DNA of 64,000 nt. Origin: Rhodothermaceae bacterium Tc-Br11_B2g6_7. Its GTDB lineage: Bacteria; Bacteroidota; Rhodothermia; Rhodothermales; Salinibacteraceae. This document shows, piece after piece, positions 43,360 to 50,552 of this stretch (positions are counted from its first letter, which is position 1; each line of letters starts with the position of its first letter). The notes beneath the pieces were generated by a model. It was given only the letters and a program-made list of their open reading frames with translations, searched no databases and was not told the DNA's origin. Made by a program: the position numbers and the translations under genes. The DNA lies in NCBI GenBank assembly GCA_001564055.1, contig LKNB01000005.1, positions 32,096-96,095 on the forward strand, read 5' to 3'.

Positions 43360-44499
43360 ATGCCGTCGTTTACCTTTCATCCCGACTACTACCGGTACTA
43401 CTTCGGGCCGGAGCACCCGTTTAGCCCGGTGCGGCAGGAGATGCTGCTCTCGCTCTTGGAGGCACTGGAGGTTCCCCTGCCCCTTGACGAGCCGGCCCCC
43501 GCCTCCCGCGAAGCCCTGTGCACCGTCCACGCGCCAGCCTTTGTAGACGCGGTAGCCCAGGCCGCACCTGACGACCCGACTACGCACGACACCGCGAAAG
43601 GACTGGGCACGGCCGATGTGCCGGTGTTTGAGGACATGCACGACGCGGCCCGGCTCCTGGTCGGCGGGACGCTCCATGCCGCCCAGGCCGTGGCCTCCGG
43701 CCAGACGCCGAAGGCGCTGCAGCTGGGGGGCGGCCTGCACCACGGCCACGCCGCCCTCGCCTCCGGGTTTTGCGTCTATAACGATCTGTCGGTGGCCATT
43801 CATCATCTGCGGGCGGAAGGGCTGCGCGTGGCGTACCTGGACGTCGACGTCCACCACGGCGACGGCGTCCAGGCCCTGCACTACGACGACCCCGACGTGC
43901 TCACCCTGAGCCTCCACGAAACGGGCCGCTACCTCTTTCCGGGCACGGGCCGCGTGCACGAACTGGGCCGGGATGCCGGGAAAGGCTATAGCCTGAACGT
44001 GCCGCTGGAGCCCTTCACCGAGGACGACAGCTACCTCGACGTGTTCGAGCGCGTGGTGCCGTATGCGCTGGACCACTTCCAGCCCGATGTGCTGCTGGTG
44101 CAGTGCGGCGCGGATGCGCATTTCAGCGATCCGCTGGCCGACCTGCTGCTTACGACCCAGGGGTTCGAGCGCCTTTTCCGCCGCATCCTGGCACTGACCG
44201 ATGAGTACACCGACGGGCGGGCGGTCCTTACCCTCGGCGGCGGCTATGCACCGGACGCCACGGTGCGCATCTGGGCCCTCCTGATTCTCCTGCTTCAGAA
44301 CCATCCCCTACCCGACGCCCTCCCGGCCGACTGGTTGGCCACCTGGAGCGAACAGCTCGACGCCACCCTCACCCCCACCCTGCACGACGCCCCGCAGGCG
44401 TTCGACATCCCGCGCCGCGATACCATTGCCGCTCAGAATACGCAGGTGAGCAAACGCCTGCTGGAGCTCGTGGCGCCTGCCTGGTATCAGGCGTGGTGA
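43360..44499 (+). CDS. acuC: Histone-deacetylase-family protein (AcuC-type)
   Basis: The 379-aa zinc-dependent deacetylase fold is complete: LQLGGGLHHGHAALASGFC, YNDLSVAIHHLR, VAYLDVDVHHGDGVQALHYD, LSLHETGRYLFPGTG and VLTLGGGYAPDATVRIWALL. The zinc ligands D-x-H are in YLDVDVHHG, and the tyrosine-type catalytic loop in LGGGYAPD. AcuC in Bacillus removes the acetyl group that AcuA puts on acetyl-CoA synthetase. The last 50 codons and the following 150 bp are copied at 48130-48429. The gene is intact. Confidence 0.92.
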   Translation: MPSFTFHPDYYRYYFGPEHPFSPVRQEMLLSLLEALEVPLPLDEPAPASREALCTVHAPAFVDAVAQAAPDDPTTHDTAKGLGTADVPVFEDMHDAARLLVGGTLHAAQAVASGQTPKALQLGGGLHHGHAALASGFCVYNDLSVAIHHLRAEGLRVAYLDVDVHHGDGVQALHYDDPDVLTLSLHETGRYLFPGTGRVHELGRDAGKGYSLNVPLEPFTEDDSYLDVFERVVPYALDHFQPDVLLVQCGADAHFSDPLADLLLTTQGFERLFRRILALTDEYTDGRAVLTLGGGYAPDATVRIWALLILLLQNHPLPDALPADWLATWSEQLDATLTPTLHDAPQAFDIPRRDTIAAQNTQVSKRLLELVAPAWYQAW

Positions 44500-44650
44500 C
44501 GGGGCTTTTTTTGCGTATGGGGGTGTGGGCGTGTGGGGGTGGCACACGAGCGTCAGGGAATTGAGGATTCAACGCTGCCTTTTTGGCTTGGGCTTGACTC
44601 GCGCGTTACGGCCGCTCCACTGCGCAACACGTCCGTCCCAGGCGTGACGC
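44351..44650. repeat. 300-bp direct repeat, copy A (acuC 3' end plus downstream)
   Basis: From AACAGCTCGACGCC (44351) to GGCGTGACGC (44650) the sequence matches 48130-48429 with the same length and about 14 differences by eye (about 95% identical). It covers the last 49 codons of acuC, its stop, a T-rich stretch, and 150 bp of noncoding DNA. The matched portion ends within the palindromic repeat CGTCACG...CGTGACG. Confidence 0.95.
44479..44515 (+). terminator. Possible acuC terminator
   Basis: GCCTG-GTAT-CAGGC forms a hairpin that overlaps the last acuC codons, and a run of seven T residues follows about 13 bases on. The stem-to-T spacing is longer than in a standard terminator. The same arrangement is kept in the copy at 48258-48294. 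Confidence 0.35.
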
Positions 44651-44915
44651 GAGGCAAGCGCGCCAGCAAATCTCGGCACGTCATCGCACGCAACCGGAGG
44701 GGGCTGACTGCTTCCTCAGTGTAGACCTACTCGCTCCTTTCCAGGCAGCCTCAAGACCGCGGACGGCCGGGCGTTGGAAGCGTTACCCAAAATCTTTCGC
44801 CACGGATGGAATGAAGCAACGGCCGGGGGCATCTAACCTTTAAAGCCACTGATCATGCACCGCGTGCAGTAGCGTGTGATAAGCCGCGCTCCCTCTCTGC
44901 TAACGGACACTGCTG
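44651..44915 (+). promoter_or_regulatory. ECF-type promoter upstream of the sigma factor operon
   Basis: GGAATG (44808-44813), 15 bp, GCATCT (44829-44834) followed by AA. The same layout (GGAATG, 15 bp, GCATCC, AA) occurs at 46532-46558 before the secreted Spy-like gene, and I saw it nowhere else in the window. The spacing and the GGAA start resemble ECF sigma promoters, and the leader would be about 75 nt. The rest of this 265-bp gap shows no ORF. Confidence 0.65.
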
Positions 44916-45518
44916 ATGCCGTCTTCCGATTCGGTTGAAGGTACGCCCGCTACCGGCACCTCTGATGAGGAACTCCTGCGGCGCGTACGCGCGGGCAACC
45001 GCCACGCGTTTCGGCAACTTGTGGAGCGCTATGAAGACCGCGTAGCGGCAACGATCATCGGCATGCTCGGTCCGGGAGCCGACGCCGACGATGCTGGCCA
45101 GGAAACCTTTGTTCGGCTATTTGAGCGCGTGGATCAGTTCAGAGGCGAAAGCACCCTCGGCACCTACCTCACGCGCATTGCCATCAACCAGGCGCTGCAG
45201 GTCCTCCGCAAACGCAAACGCTGGACCCGCCGCTTTTTCAGCCGCGAGGCACATGCAGACGAACTGCCCCACCCGACGGGCGACGCCCGCGACGATCTTG
45301 AACGCGAAGAACGAAAGCAGCTGACATACCGCGCGCTTCAGGCGTTGTCGGAAGACCATCGCAGCGTGGTCGTCCTGCGCCTGCTGCAAGGCTACTCGAC
45401 CAAAGAAACCGCGGAGATCCTCGACATCCCGGAAGGCACGGTGATGTCGCGTCTCTACCGCGCGTCAAACCAGCTCAAAGAACAGCTCGCTCCCTTACTC
45501 GCCCCCGACACGCCCTAA
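44916..45518 (+). CDS. ECF-type RNA polymerase sigma factor
   Basis: The 200-aa protein has region sigma2 (RAGNRHAFRQLVERYEDRVA, GQETFVRLFERVDQFRGEST with TYLTRIAINQALQVLRK) and sigma4 (RALQALSEDHRSVVVLRLLQ, GYSTKETAEILDIPEGTVMS). It directs polymerase to a small set of promoters, probably in response to envelope stress given its neighbours. A gap of 20 bp precedes the anti-sigma-like gene. An ECF-like promoter is positioned upstream and could be recognised by the factor itself, making a positive feedback loop. Confidence 0.93.
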   Translation: MPSSDSVEGTPATGTSDEELLRRVRAGNRHAFRQLVERYEDRVAATIIGMLGPGADADDAGQETFVRLFERVDQFRGESTLGTYLTRIAINQALQVLRKRKRWTRRFFSREAHADELPHPTGDARDDLEREERKQLTYRALQALSEDHRSVVVLRLLQGYSTKETAEILDIPEGTVMSRLYRASNQLKEQLAPLLAPDTP

Positions 45519-45538
45519 CCCGCTCGCAGAGCTTCACC

Positions 45539-46015
45539 ATGACCCACCTTCCTTCAGACAAGGCCGGCACGGATCCCAGCCGGCGGCACGAACAGTTGCT
45601 TCGCTTTCTTGAGGGGTCGCTTGCCCCGCAAGAAGAGGCGCGGCTTTCAGCACAACTGGCCCGCGATGCGCAGCTGCAACAGGAACTGCGCACGCTCTCG
45701 ACTCTGCGCGAGACCATCGAACCAGCCACTGGCGCCACCTTCGATTCGGGATTCCCGCAGCGGGTCATGAAGCGGCTTCCGTCTGCTGCATCCGCTTCCG
45801 AAACCCTTGGGAGTTTTCACGAGGCGCTGCCCTGGGCCTTTCTTCGCGTAGCCGTAGTCGCCCTCCTGCTGACCGCAGGGCTTGGCGCCTACAATGCGGG
45901 GACCCACCTTCAAATGGACGGGGAGGCCTCCCTCGTTGAGGCGGTGCTGGGGCTTCCAGACGTCTCGATGGAAACGGCTCTGGCGTACGACATCTTCGAA
46001 GCGACAGACAACTGA
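45539..46015 (+). CDS. Anti-sigma-factor-like membrane protein
   Basis: The 158-aa protein has an N-terminal cytosolic part (HEQLLRFLEGSLAPQEEARL, typical zinc-free anti-sigma start), one membrane helix (FLRVAVVALLLTAGLGAY, about residues 99-117) and a short periplasmic tail. It probably holds the sigma factor at the membrane until a signal in the periplasm frees it. No HXXXCXXC zinc motif is present, so it is not a ZAS protein. Spacing of 20 bp from sigma shows co-transcription. Confidence 0.8.
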   Translation: MTHLPSDKAGTDPSRRHEQLLRFLEGSLAPQEEARLSAQLARDAQLQQELRTLSTLRETIEPATGATFDSGFPQRVMKRLPSAASASETLGSFHEALPWAFLRVAVVALLLTAGLGAYNAGTHLQMDGEASLVEAVLGLPDVSMETALAYDIFEATDN

Positions 46016-46076
46016 CCGGCCGGACGCCTCCAACCGACGCACTCCAACCATTTCGTGCACCGCGCACGCATACCCC

Positions 46077-46502
46077 ATGACGGACTGGCTCTCGTTTTCG
46101 CCCCGCACAAAGTCGATCCTCATCCTCGTGAGCACCCTCCTGGTAGGCGTGCTCCTCGGGGCCGTGCTCAATGCCTGGCTCGCTCAGGACCGCCTCGAAC
46201 GTCTTCATGCCATGCGCTCGGCCGACGGGTTTGAACGCATGGTGGAGCGCCGTGTGCAGCCGGTATCTGACGAACAGGCCGCACAGCTATCGACCGTGAT
46301 GGAGGAATGGGCGCCACGCATGGCCCAGCAGCGCAGGGCACACCGGCGTGAGGCGCGCGCCCTGATGGACTCTCTGCGCGCCGATCTTCAACCCATCCTG
46401 AACGAGGAGCAGATGCAGCGGCTGGACGAACGCCTCGGGCCGCGCGGCGGAGGGCGGAACGGTGAACGCGAGCGCCACAGACGCGGACGCGACCGCGAGT
46501 GA
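46077..46502 (+). CDS. Membrane-anchored Spy/CpxP-like periplasmic sensor
   Basis: The ATG at 46077 gives 141 aa. A single helix near the N-terminus (SILILVSTLLVGVLLGAVLN) anchors the protein, followed by a helical, charged periplasmic domain: ERMVERRVQPVSDEQAAQLS, RREARALMDSLRADLQPILN, EEQMQRLDERLGPRG. It resembles heavy-metal-sensing or chaperone proteins of the CpxP/Spy/CnrX type. It probably works with the anti-sigma protein as the stress sensor. The track's start at 45882 is out of frame with the upstream gene and overlaps it. Confidence 0.75.
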   Translation: MTDWLSFSPRTKSILILVSTLLVGVLLGAVLNAWLAQDRLERLHAMRSADGFERMVERRVQPVSDEQAAQLSTVMEEWAPRMAQQRRAHRREARALMDSLRADLQPILNEEQMQRLDERLGPRGGGRNGERERHRRGRDRE

Positions 46503-46633
46503 CGTGATCCTAAACACGTTGCACTGTGCATGGAATGAAAGCTGGACGTCCGGCATCCAATAGATACAGCGCAAACCGAAAGCCTTTTGCCTGACACAGA
46601 TCTCCCTCTACACTCAGCAAAACGGAGTCAGCC
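46503..46633 (+). promoter_or_regulatory. ECF-type promoter upstream of the secreted Spy-like gene
   Basis: GGAATG (46532-46537), 15 bp, GCATCC (46553-46558), AA. The two boxes and spacing equal those before the sigma gene. It would start a separate transcript about 68 nt before the Spy-like start at 46634, making that gene a regulon member with its own promoter. Confidence 0.65.
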
Positions 46634-47569
46634 ATGAACACAATTGCACGTTCTACGCGACCTATTCGCCCCTCCCTTATCTACTCCATCGGCATGGTCC
46701 TTTTGGCCGCGATCATGCTGGTCGGCACAACTGGAACAGCCAACAGCACGCCGAATAATGCGGTCCTTGATACGCTTACGACCGTGGAGCTCTCGGATGC
46801 CTTTGTTCAGGCAGCCCAAACCGCAGAGTTGTCGAACGAAGAGATGACGCTGCTGCGTGACGTGATGGCCGAAGCCTCCGACACCCGAGGCGATCCCGCG
46901 GCCATGTGGCACGCTACAACCACGGCATATGAAAACTTGCGCTCGGATCAGCGCACCGCACTCGCTGAAGCCTTGCAGGAGGTCCAGGGCGAGCGTGGCC
47001 CGGCGCAGGGCGAACGGCGCCAGGCCCAACGCCGTCAGATGCGGCAGCAACAAGGCGCCGCCGACCGCCCGCAGCGCAGGCAAACGCGGCGCGACGACGA
47101 CCAACGTGCCCGTGAGCAGCAGAATAGCGAACGGTTCCGCGGGCTCGGGCTTACGGATGAGCAGCAAGAAGAACTGACGTCTCTGCGTGAGGAGTACAAC
47201 GAGAAGATCCGCGCGCTGCGACCTGCCCGGGGCGAGCGTCCGGATGAAGAGACACGACAGGAAATACAAGGCCTCCGTGCGGAATTGCGGATGGCCGAGC
47301 GGGAAATTCTAACCGAGGAACAGCGCGCCCAGCTTGAGGAGCGGCGGGACCCACAGGGCGAACGACGCCAGGCCCAACGCCGCCAGATGCGACAGCAGCA
47401 GGATGCCGCCGACCGACCGCAGCGCAGGCAAACGCGGCGCGGCGATCGACAGCCTGCGAACATCGAAGCTATGGCAGAAGCCCTCGACCTGACCACAGAG
47501 CAACGCGAGATGATGCACTTCCACCACGCGCTACGTGCGGAAGTGCAGCGCATGCGCCGCAATCGCTGA
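46634..47569 (+). CDS. Secreted Spy/CpxP-like protein with an internal duplication
   Basis: The 311-aa protein has an N-terminal signal peptide (YSIGMVLLAAIMLVGTTGTA). It contains LTxxQ-type motifs of Spy/CpxP (LTDEQQEELTSLREEY, LTEEQRAQLEERRD, LTTEQREMMHFHHALR). Two copies of a 31-residue Arg/Gln-rich unit, GERRQAQRRQMRQQQ followed by a DRPQRRQTRR stretch, lie at about residues 125-155 and 241-271. The protein is extremely rich in Arg, Gln and Glu and predicted helical. It should act in the periplasm as a chaperone or metal/stress binder. It has its own ECF-like promoter. Normal Spy is about 160 aa, so this is long. Confidence 0.75.
   Translation: MNTIARSTRPIRPSLIYSIGMVLLAAIMLVGTTGTANSTPNNAVLDTLTTVELSDAFVQAAQTAELSNEEMTLLRDVMAEASDTRGDPAAMWHATTTAYENLRSDQRTALAEALQEVQGERGPAQGERRQAQRRQMRQQQGAADRPQRRQTRRDDDQRAREQQNSERFRGLGLTDEQQEELTSLREEYNEKIRALRPARGERPDEETRQEIQGLRAELRMAEREILTEEQRAQLEERRDPQGERRQAQRRQMRQQQDAADRPQRRQTRRGDRQPANIEAMAEALDLTTEQREMMHFHHALRAEVQRMRRNR
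47006..47098. repeat. 93-bp internal repeat of the Spy-like gene, copy 1
   Basis: The 93-bp segment beginning CAGGGCGAACGGCGCCAGGC recurs 348 bp further on at 47354-47446 with 10 mismatches (about 89% identical), in the same reading frame. Confidence 0.9.
47354..47446. repeat. 93-bp internal repeat of the Spy-like gene, copy 2
   Basis: Second copy of the 93-bp unit, in frame with the first and separated from it by a multiple of three (348 bp). Six of the ten differences are at third codon positions or neutral, suggesting the copies stay under selection. Confidence 0.9.
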
Positions 47570-47915
47570 GAGACCCGTTGGCGTTCACGAGGCCCAAGTG
47601 CACGTCGCGCTCCATGGCCACTGATCCATCGCTCAAGAGCTGCGGCCTGTGGGCCCGATCTTTGTCGGGTCTACTACGCCCGCCGGTCCACGCCTTCACT
47701 CCGTGTAGAAGCGATTGAGCCATCATTCCCTGGACAGAAGAAAAGAAGAGGCGGTTTATATGTAGTGGATGCGTGACACGCCATATGCTCAGCCCGACCG
47801 CCTTATTGCTGGGTTGAGATACCCAGTGGAAAGTCAGGGTTGCCCGATCGCTAAGAGACCGCTTGGTGGCCTTGCCCCACTTTTGTGGACAGGGATGATG
47901 CTCGGGCCGTTTTCT

Positions 47916-47940
47916 CGTCACGTCCGCCCCGGGCGTGACG
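47916..47940. repeat. Palindromic dispersed repeat
   Basis: CGTCACG and CGTGACG frame an 11-nt centre ending in GGG, giving a hairpin. The same 25-bp unit occurs near-identically at 55263-55287, and with one arm changed at 44625-44649 and 48404-48428. All copies lie in noncoding DNA of the accessory half of the window. Confidence 0.85.
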
Positions 47941-48100
47941 CGAGGGAAGCGCGACGCCCAACCTACCATCTGTCACGGAGAGCACTTATACACCGTCCAT
48001 CTCATGGTGCCAGCATTGTGCTGATGTTTTCGGTCCATCAGCCATAAGCGGTAAGGCAGACCAAGCCGGCCGTTGCATTGCACGCGGAGCGTGCTTGGTG

Positions 48101-48125
48101 CGCTCCCACGCAGAGCATGGGAGCG
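48101..48125. repeat. REP-like hairpin beside the acuC fragment
   Basis: CGCTCCCACG pairs with CATGGGAGCG (one mismatch) around CAGAG. The GTGGGAGCGAG type of sequence is common in bacterial REP elements. It immediately precedes copy B of the 300-bp repeat. Confidence 0.6.
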
Positions 48126-48129
48126 AGAA

Positions 48130-48429
48130 AACAGCTCGACGCCACCCTCACCCCCACCCTGCACGACGCCCCGCAGGCGTTCGACATCCCGCGCCGCGAT
48201 ACCATTGCCGCTCAGAATACGCAGGTGAGCAAGCGCCGGCTCGAGCTTGTGGCGCCCGCCTGGTATCAGGCGTGGTGACGGGGCCTTTTTTGCGTATGGG
48301 GGTATAGGCGTGTAGGCGTGGCACCCGAGCGTCGGGGAATGGAGGATTCAACGCTGCCTTTTTGGCTTGGGCTTGACTCGCGCGTTACGGCCGCTCCACT
48401 GCGCAACACGTCCGTCCCGGGCGTGACGC
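48130..48429. repeat. 300-bp direct repeat, copy B
   Basis: Matches 44351-44650 base for base except about 14 substitutions. It includes the C-terminal 49 codons of acuC as an orphan fragment and the same downstream noncoding DNA. Confidence 0.95.
48132..48278 (+). pseudogene. acuC C-terminal fragment (duplicated)
   Basis: Codons for QLDATLTPTLHDAPQAFDIP through VSKRRLELVAPAWYQAW and the TGA stop are kept, with two changed residues near the end (LLEL to RLEL). There is no deacetylase domain in front; the frame runs only into noncoding sequence. It cannot make an enzyme. The retained frame suggests a recent copy, but 300 bp is too short to judge. Confidence 0.9.
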
Positions 48430-48480
48430 ACCTTCGGGACTGTCCTCGGTCCCAGGCCTGCGGGAGGCCACGCTCCTAAA
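48404..48480. repeat. Composite dispersed repeat, copy 1
   Basis: The palindrome CACGTCCGTCCCGGGCGTGACG is followed by a GGGAC...GGTCCC hairpin and GGGAGGC. The same order is found at 55263-55325, and a related arrangement at 49241-49300. Confidence 0.7.
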
Positions 48481-48534
48481 GTCACAAGACGCGGGGCTGC
48501 CGGCAACGAACCCCGGAACTCACGTATCGTACTG

Positions 48535-48556
48535 TGTGGTTCATTACGCAACCACA
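48535..48556 (+). promoter_or_regulatory. Candidate operator of the vapBC operon
   Basis: TGTGGTT (48535-48541) and AACCACA (48550-48556) form a perfect inverted repeat with an 8-bp spacer, 19 bp before the antitoxin start. Ribbon-helix-helix antitoxins bind such sites to repress their own operon. Confidence 0.5.
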
Positions 48557-48574
48557 ATAAACCACCCGCGACCC

Positions 48575-48823
48575 ATGGCCGCTCTTACGCTAAAAGGGAT
48601 CCCCGAAGAGGTGATGGAGCGCCTTCGCGCCCTGGCCGATAAGGAGCGTCGAAGTCTGAACCAGCAGGCGATCTTGCTCCTGGAACGCGCCGTCGCCGAG
48701 CAACCGGCATCCTTCAGCACAGCCTACGAGCAGTTCCGCGAGCAACGCGGCCCCTCACCGCTCAACGAGGAAGACCTTGACCGCTTACGTAGTGAAGATC
48801 CTGGACGAGAGGTCCGGCTATGA
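48575..48823 (+). CDS. VapB/FitA-type ribbon-helix-helix antitoxin
   Basis: The ATG at 48575 gives 82 aa: MAALTLKGIPEEVMERLRAL is a ribbon-helix-helix DNA-binding start, followed by KERRSLNQQAILLLERAVAE and an acidic C-terminus that should block the toxin. It overlaps the toxin gene by 4 bp (ATGA), so translation is coupled. An inverted repeat just upstream is a probable binding site. The track start at 48536 has no support. Confidence 0.88.
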   Translation: MAALTLKGIPEEVMERLRALADKERRSLNQQAILLLERAVAEQPASFSTAYEQFREQRGPSPLNEEDLDRLRSEDPGREVRL

Positions 48824-49239
48824 TCACGTACCTGTTGGATACAAATGTCATTTCTGAGCCCGTTCGTCCTGACCCAAACGACGCCGTCCTTGCCCAGCTG
48901 AATGCGCACAGTAGTGAGGTGGCGCTGCCTGCACCCGCGTGGCACGAACTGGTCTACGGCGCCGAGCGGTTGCCCGAAGGCAAGCGGCGGAGTTACCTGA
49001 TGCGCTACCTTACGGAGGTGGTGCGTCCCTCCATGCCCATCGTACCGTACGACGACGAGGCGGCCCGCTGGCATGGCATCGCCCGTGCAGCGCTGGAAGC
49101 CGAGGGGCGCACGCAACCATTTGTCGACGGGCAGATTGCGGCCATCGCTTCGACGCGCAGCCTTATTCTGGTCACGCGCAATACGTCAGACTTTGAGGCC
49201 TACGACGAGCTTCACGTGGAAGACTGGTTTTCTGGCTGA
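48820..49239 (+). CDS. VapC-type PIN-domain toxin
   Basis: The 139-aa PIN nuclease has the acidic residues of the active site: YLLDTNVISEPVRPD (D7), PAWHELVYGAERL (E42), FVDGQIAAIA and LVTRNTSDFEAYD. VapC toxins cut tRNA or rRNA when the antitoxin is degraded. It overlaps VapB by 4 bp, the usual pair structure. Length and motif order are normal. Confidence 0.9.
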   Translation: MITYLLDTNVISEPVRPDPNDAVLAQLNAHSSEVALPAPAWHELVYGAERLPEGKRRSYLMRYLTEVVRPSMPIVPYDDEAARWHGIARAALEAEGRTQPFVDGQIAAIASTRSLILVTRNTSDFEAYDELHVEDWFSG

Positions 49240-49240
49240 T

Positions 49241-49380
49241 ACGTCCCTGCGGGTGACGCCGGCGGCCCCGGTCCCGAGCCGACCCGAAGCTCCACGCTGC
49301 CCCCCACTGCGACTGTCTCCCGTCGCAAGCTATCGGTGTGCCACCCCTTCACCTCCGGCCGGGACGATTGGGACGAGCAT
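49241..49380. repeat. Composite dispersed repeat, copy 2
   Basis: After the vapC stop the sequence GGTGACGCC, GGTCCCGAGCCGAC and, 60 bp on, TATCGGTGTGCCACC with CTCCGGCCGGGACGATT matches the order seen at 55263-55412 (GGTCCCAAGCCGAC; TATCGGTTTGCCACG; CCCCGGCCGGGACGAT). Roughly 140 bp are related, with many substitutions. Confidence 0.6.
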
Positions 49381-49445
49381 CGCAGGCCTGCCGCCGCCTC
49401 CACCGACACGCCTGATCTCCATCAAACGCATCGGTAACCTCGACC

Positions 49446-50552
49446 CTACACTTCCCGCAGCCGCACCACCTCGCCAAACGGCACCTCGTCGGAGGGGGCG
49501 CCGCCGGGGGGTACGACCCACAGGGTCGGGTGAGCGGGGCACCCTGGGAAGTCGCCGTAGAGGTCGGTGAAGTAGACGGCCACATGGCGACCCACGGATC
49601 GGCGGGTGTCCTCCGCGATCGCCTCGAAGAACGGCACGAAGGAGGTGCCACCGCCGCCTTCGGGTGTGGGTCGGGCGAGGGCCTGCTGCAGATCGTACGG
49701 GCCGTAAAGTCCGGCGTCGGCGTAGTACAGCCGGGCGTTGACGTGCGGGTAGACGCGGGTGATGCCGCGCAATTCGCCGATGAAGGTGGCGAGAAGTTCC
49801 TCGCTGATGGAGCCGCTCGTGTCCACACAGACCGACAGCTCCACCGATTCCTGTTCGAGCGTTTCGAGGTAGAGGCGCTGGTGCAGGAAGCGCCGGTCGA
49901 AATGCTCGAAGTCGGTGGGCGTGCGGGTGGCAAAGCGCCAGAGCGCCGTGCGCCAGTCGACCTGCGGCTCGGTGATGCGGCCGATTGCCCGCTCCAATCC
50001 GGCGCGTAGCCGGCCCTTCCCCTGCCGATGCACGTGAGCCGCCTGACGCAACGCTTGCTTCCAGCCCGCCGAAAGCTGGGCTTCGTTTGTGTCTCCTTGC
50101 TTCAGCAGATCCTCCCAGTTCGAGGGTAGCTCAATCGCGAGTTCCTGCTCCGGCGGCAGGCAGCTGTATACCTCCTCCACGCTGTAGGCCTGCAATTCCT
50201 CGTCGCGCACGGGGCCCTCGGGAAGCTCAAAGCCCGCCTCCTCCACGATGCCATTCACGACGATGTCTGCGGCGACATTCCACCGCCGGCGCTGCCGCCT
50301 GACGCCCCGCGGCACGTGCAGCAGCGCGGCGTGTAGCACTTCGTGCACGAGCAGCCCCATCAGCCGCGGGGTGGTCTGCTGATCGGCGAAGGCGGGGTTC
50401 ATGAAGATGTACCGGCCGTCCGTGGCGGCGGTGGGCACGCGGTCGGTGTAGCGGATGTCGGTGTGCAGGAGGAGCGTCCCGAAGAAGGGCTCGCGCGCCC
50501 GGATGGCCATGATGGCCCGGCTCATGCGATGCTCTATAGCTTGGGAAGGCAT
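49446..50552 (-). CDS. VWA-domain metallopeptidase-like protein (DUF2201)
   Basis: The 368-aa protein has an N-terminal zinc-peptidase-like motif LLVHEVLHAALLHV (HEVLH at residues 70-74) and, from about residue 240, a von Willebrand A domain with the metal site VCVDTSGSISEELLATFIGE. This is the DUF2201 arrangement that pairs with MoxR-type AAA+ ATPases. The pair may remodel or insert a cofactor in a target protein, or act as a chaperone; no target is visible. The MoxR gene lies 505 bp upstream on the same strand, a large gap for a pair usually adjacent. Confidence 0.85.
   Translation of the reverse strand: MPSQAIEHRMSRAIMAIRAREPFFGTLLLHTDIRYTDRVPTAATDGRYIFMNPAFADQQTTPRLMGLLVHEVLHAALLHVPRGVRRQRRRWNVAADIVVNGIVEEAGFELPEGPVRDEELQAYSVEEVYSCLPPEQELAIELPSNWEDLLKQGDTNEAQLSAGWKQALRQAAHVHRQGKGRLRAGLERAIGRITEPQVDWRTALWRFATRTPTDFEHFDRRFLHQRLYLETLEQESVELSVCVDTSGSISEELLATFIGELRGITRVYPHVNARLYYADAGLYGPYDLQQALARPTPEGGGGTSFVPFFEAIAEDTRRSVGRHVAVYFTDLYGDFPGCPAHPTLWVVPPGGAPSDEVPFGEVVRLREV

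Larger units (their letters stand above)
47570..48129. other. 560-bp stretch without a recognisable gene
   Basis: Only short ORFs cross this stretch, and none has a coherent start or domain. It contains the palindromic repeat CGTCACG...CGTGACG at 47916-47940, and a hairpin CGCTCCCACG-CAGAG-CATGGGAGCG at 48101-48125 next to the repeated acuC fragment. Composition is lower in G+C around 47750-47860. Confidence 0.7.

Noticed and set aside
44351-48429. The 300-bp direct repeats as att sites of an integrase-driven island
   Set aside because: No integrase or recombinase gene lies between them and attachment sites are usually much shorter; only a general duplication or insertion can be claimed.
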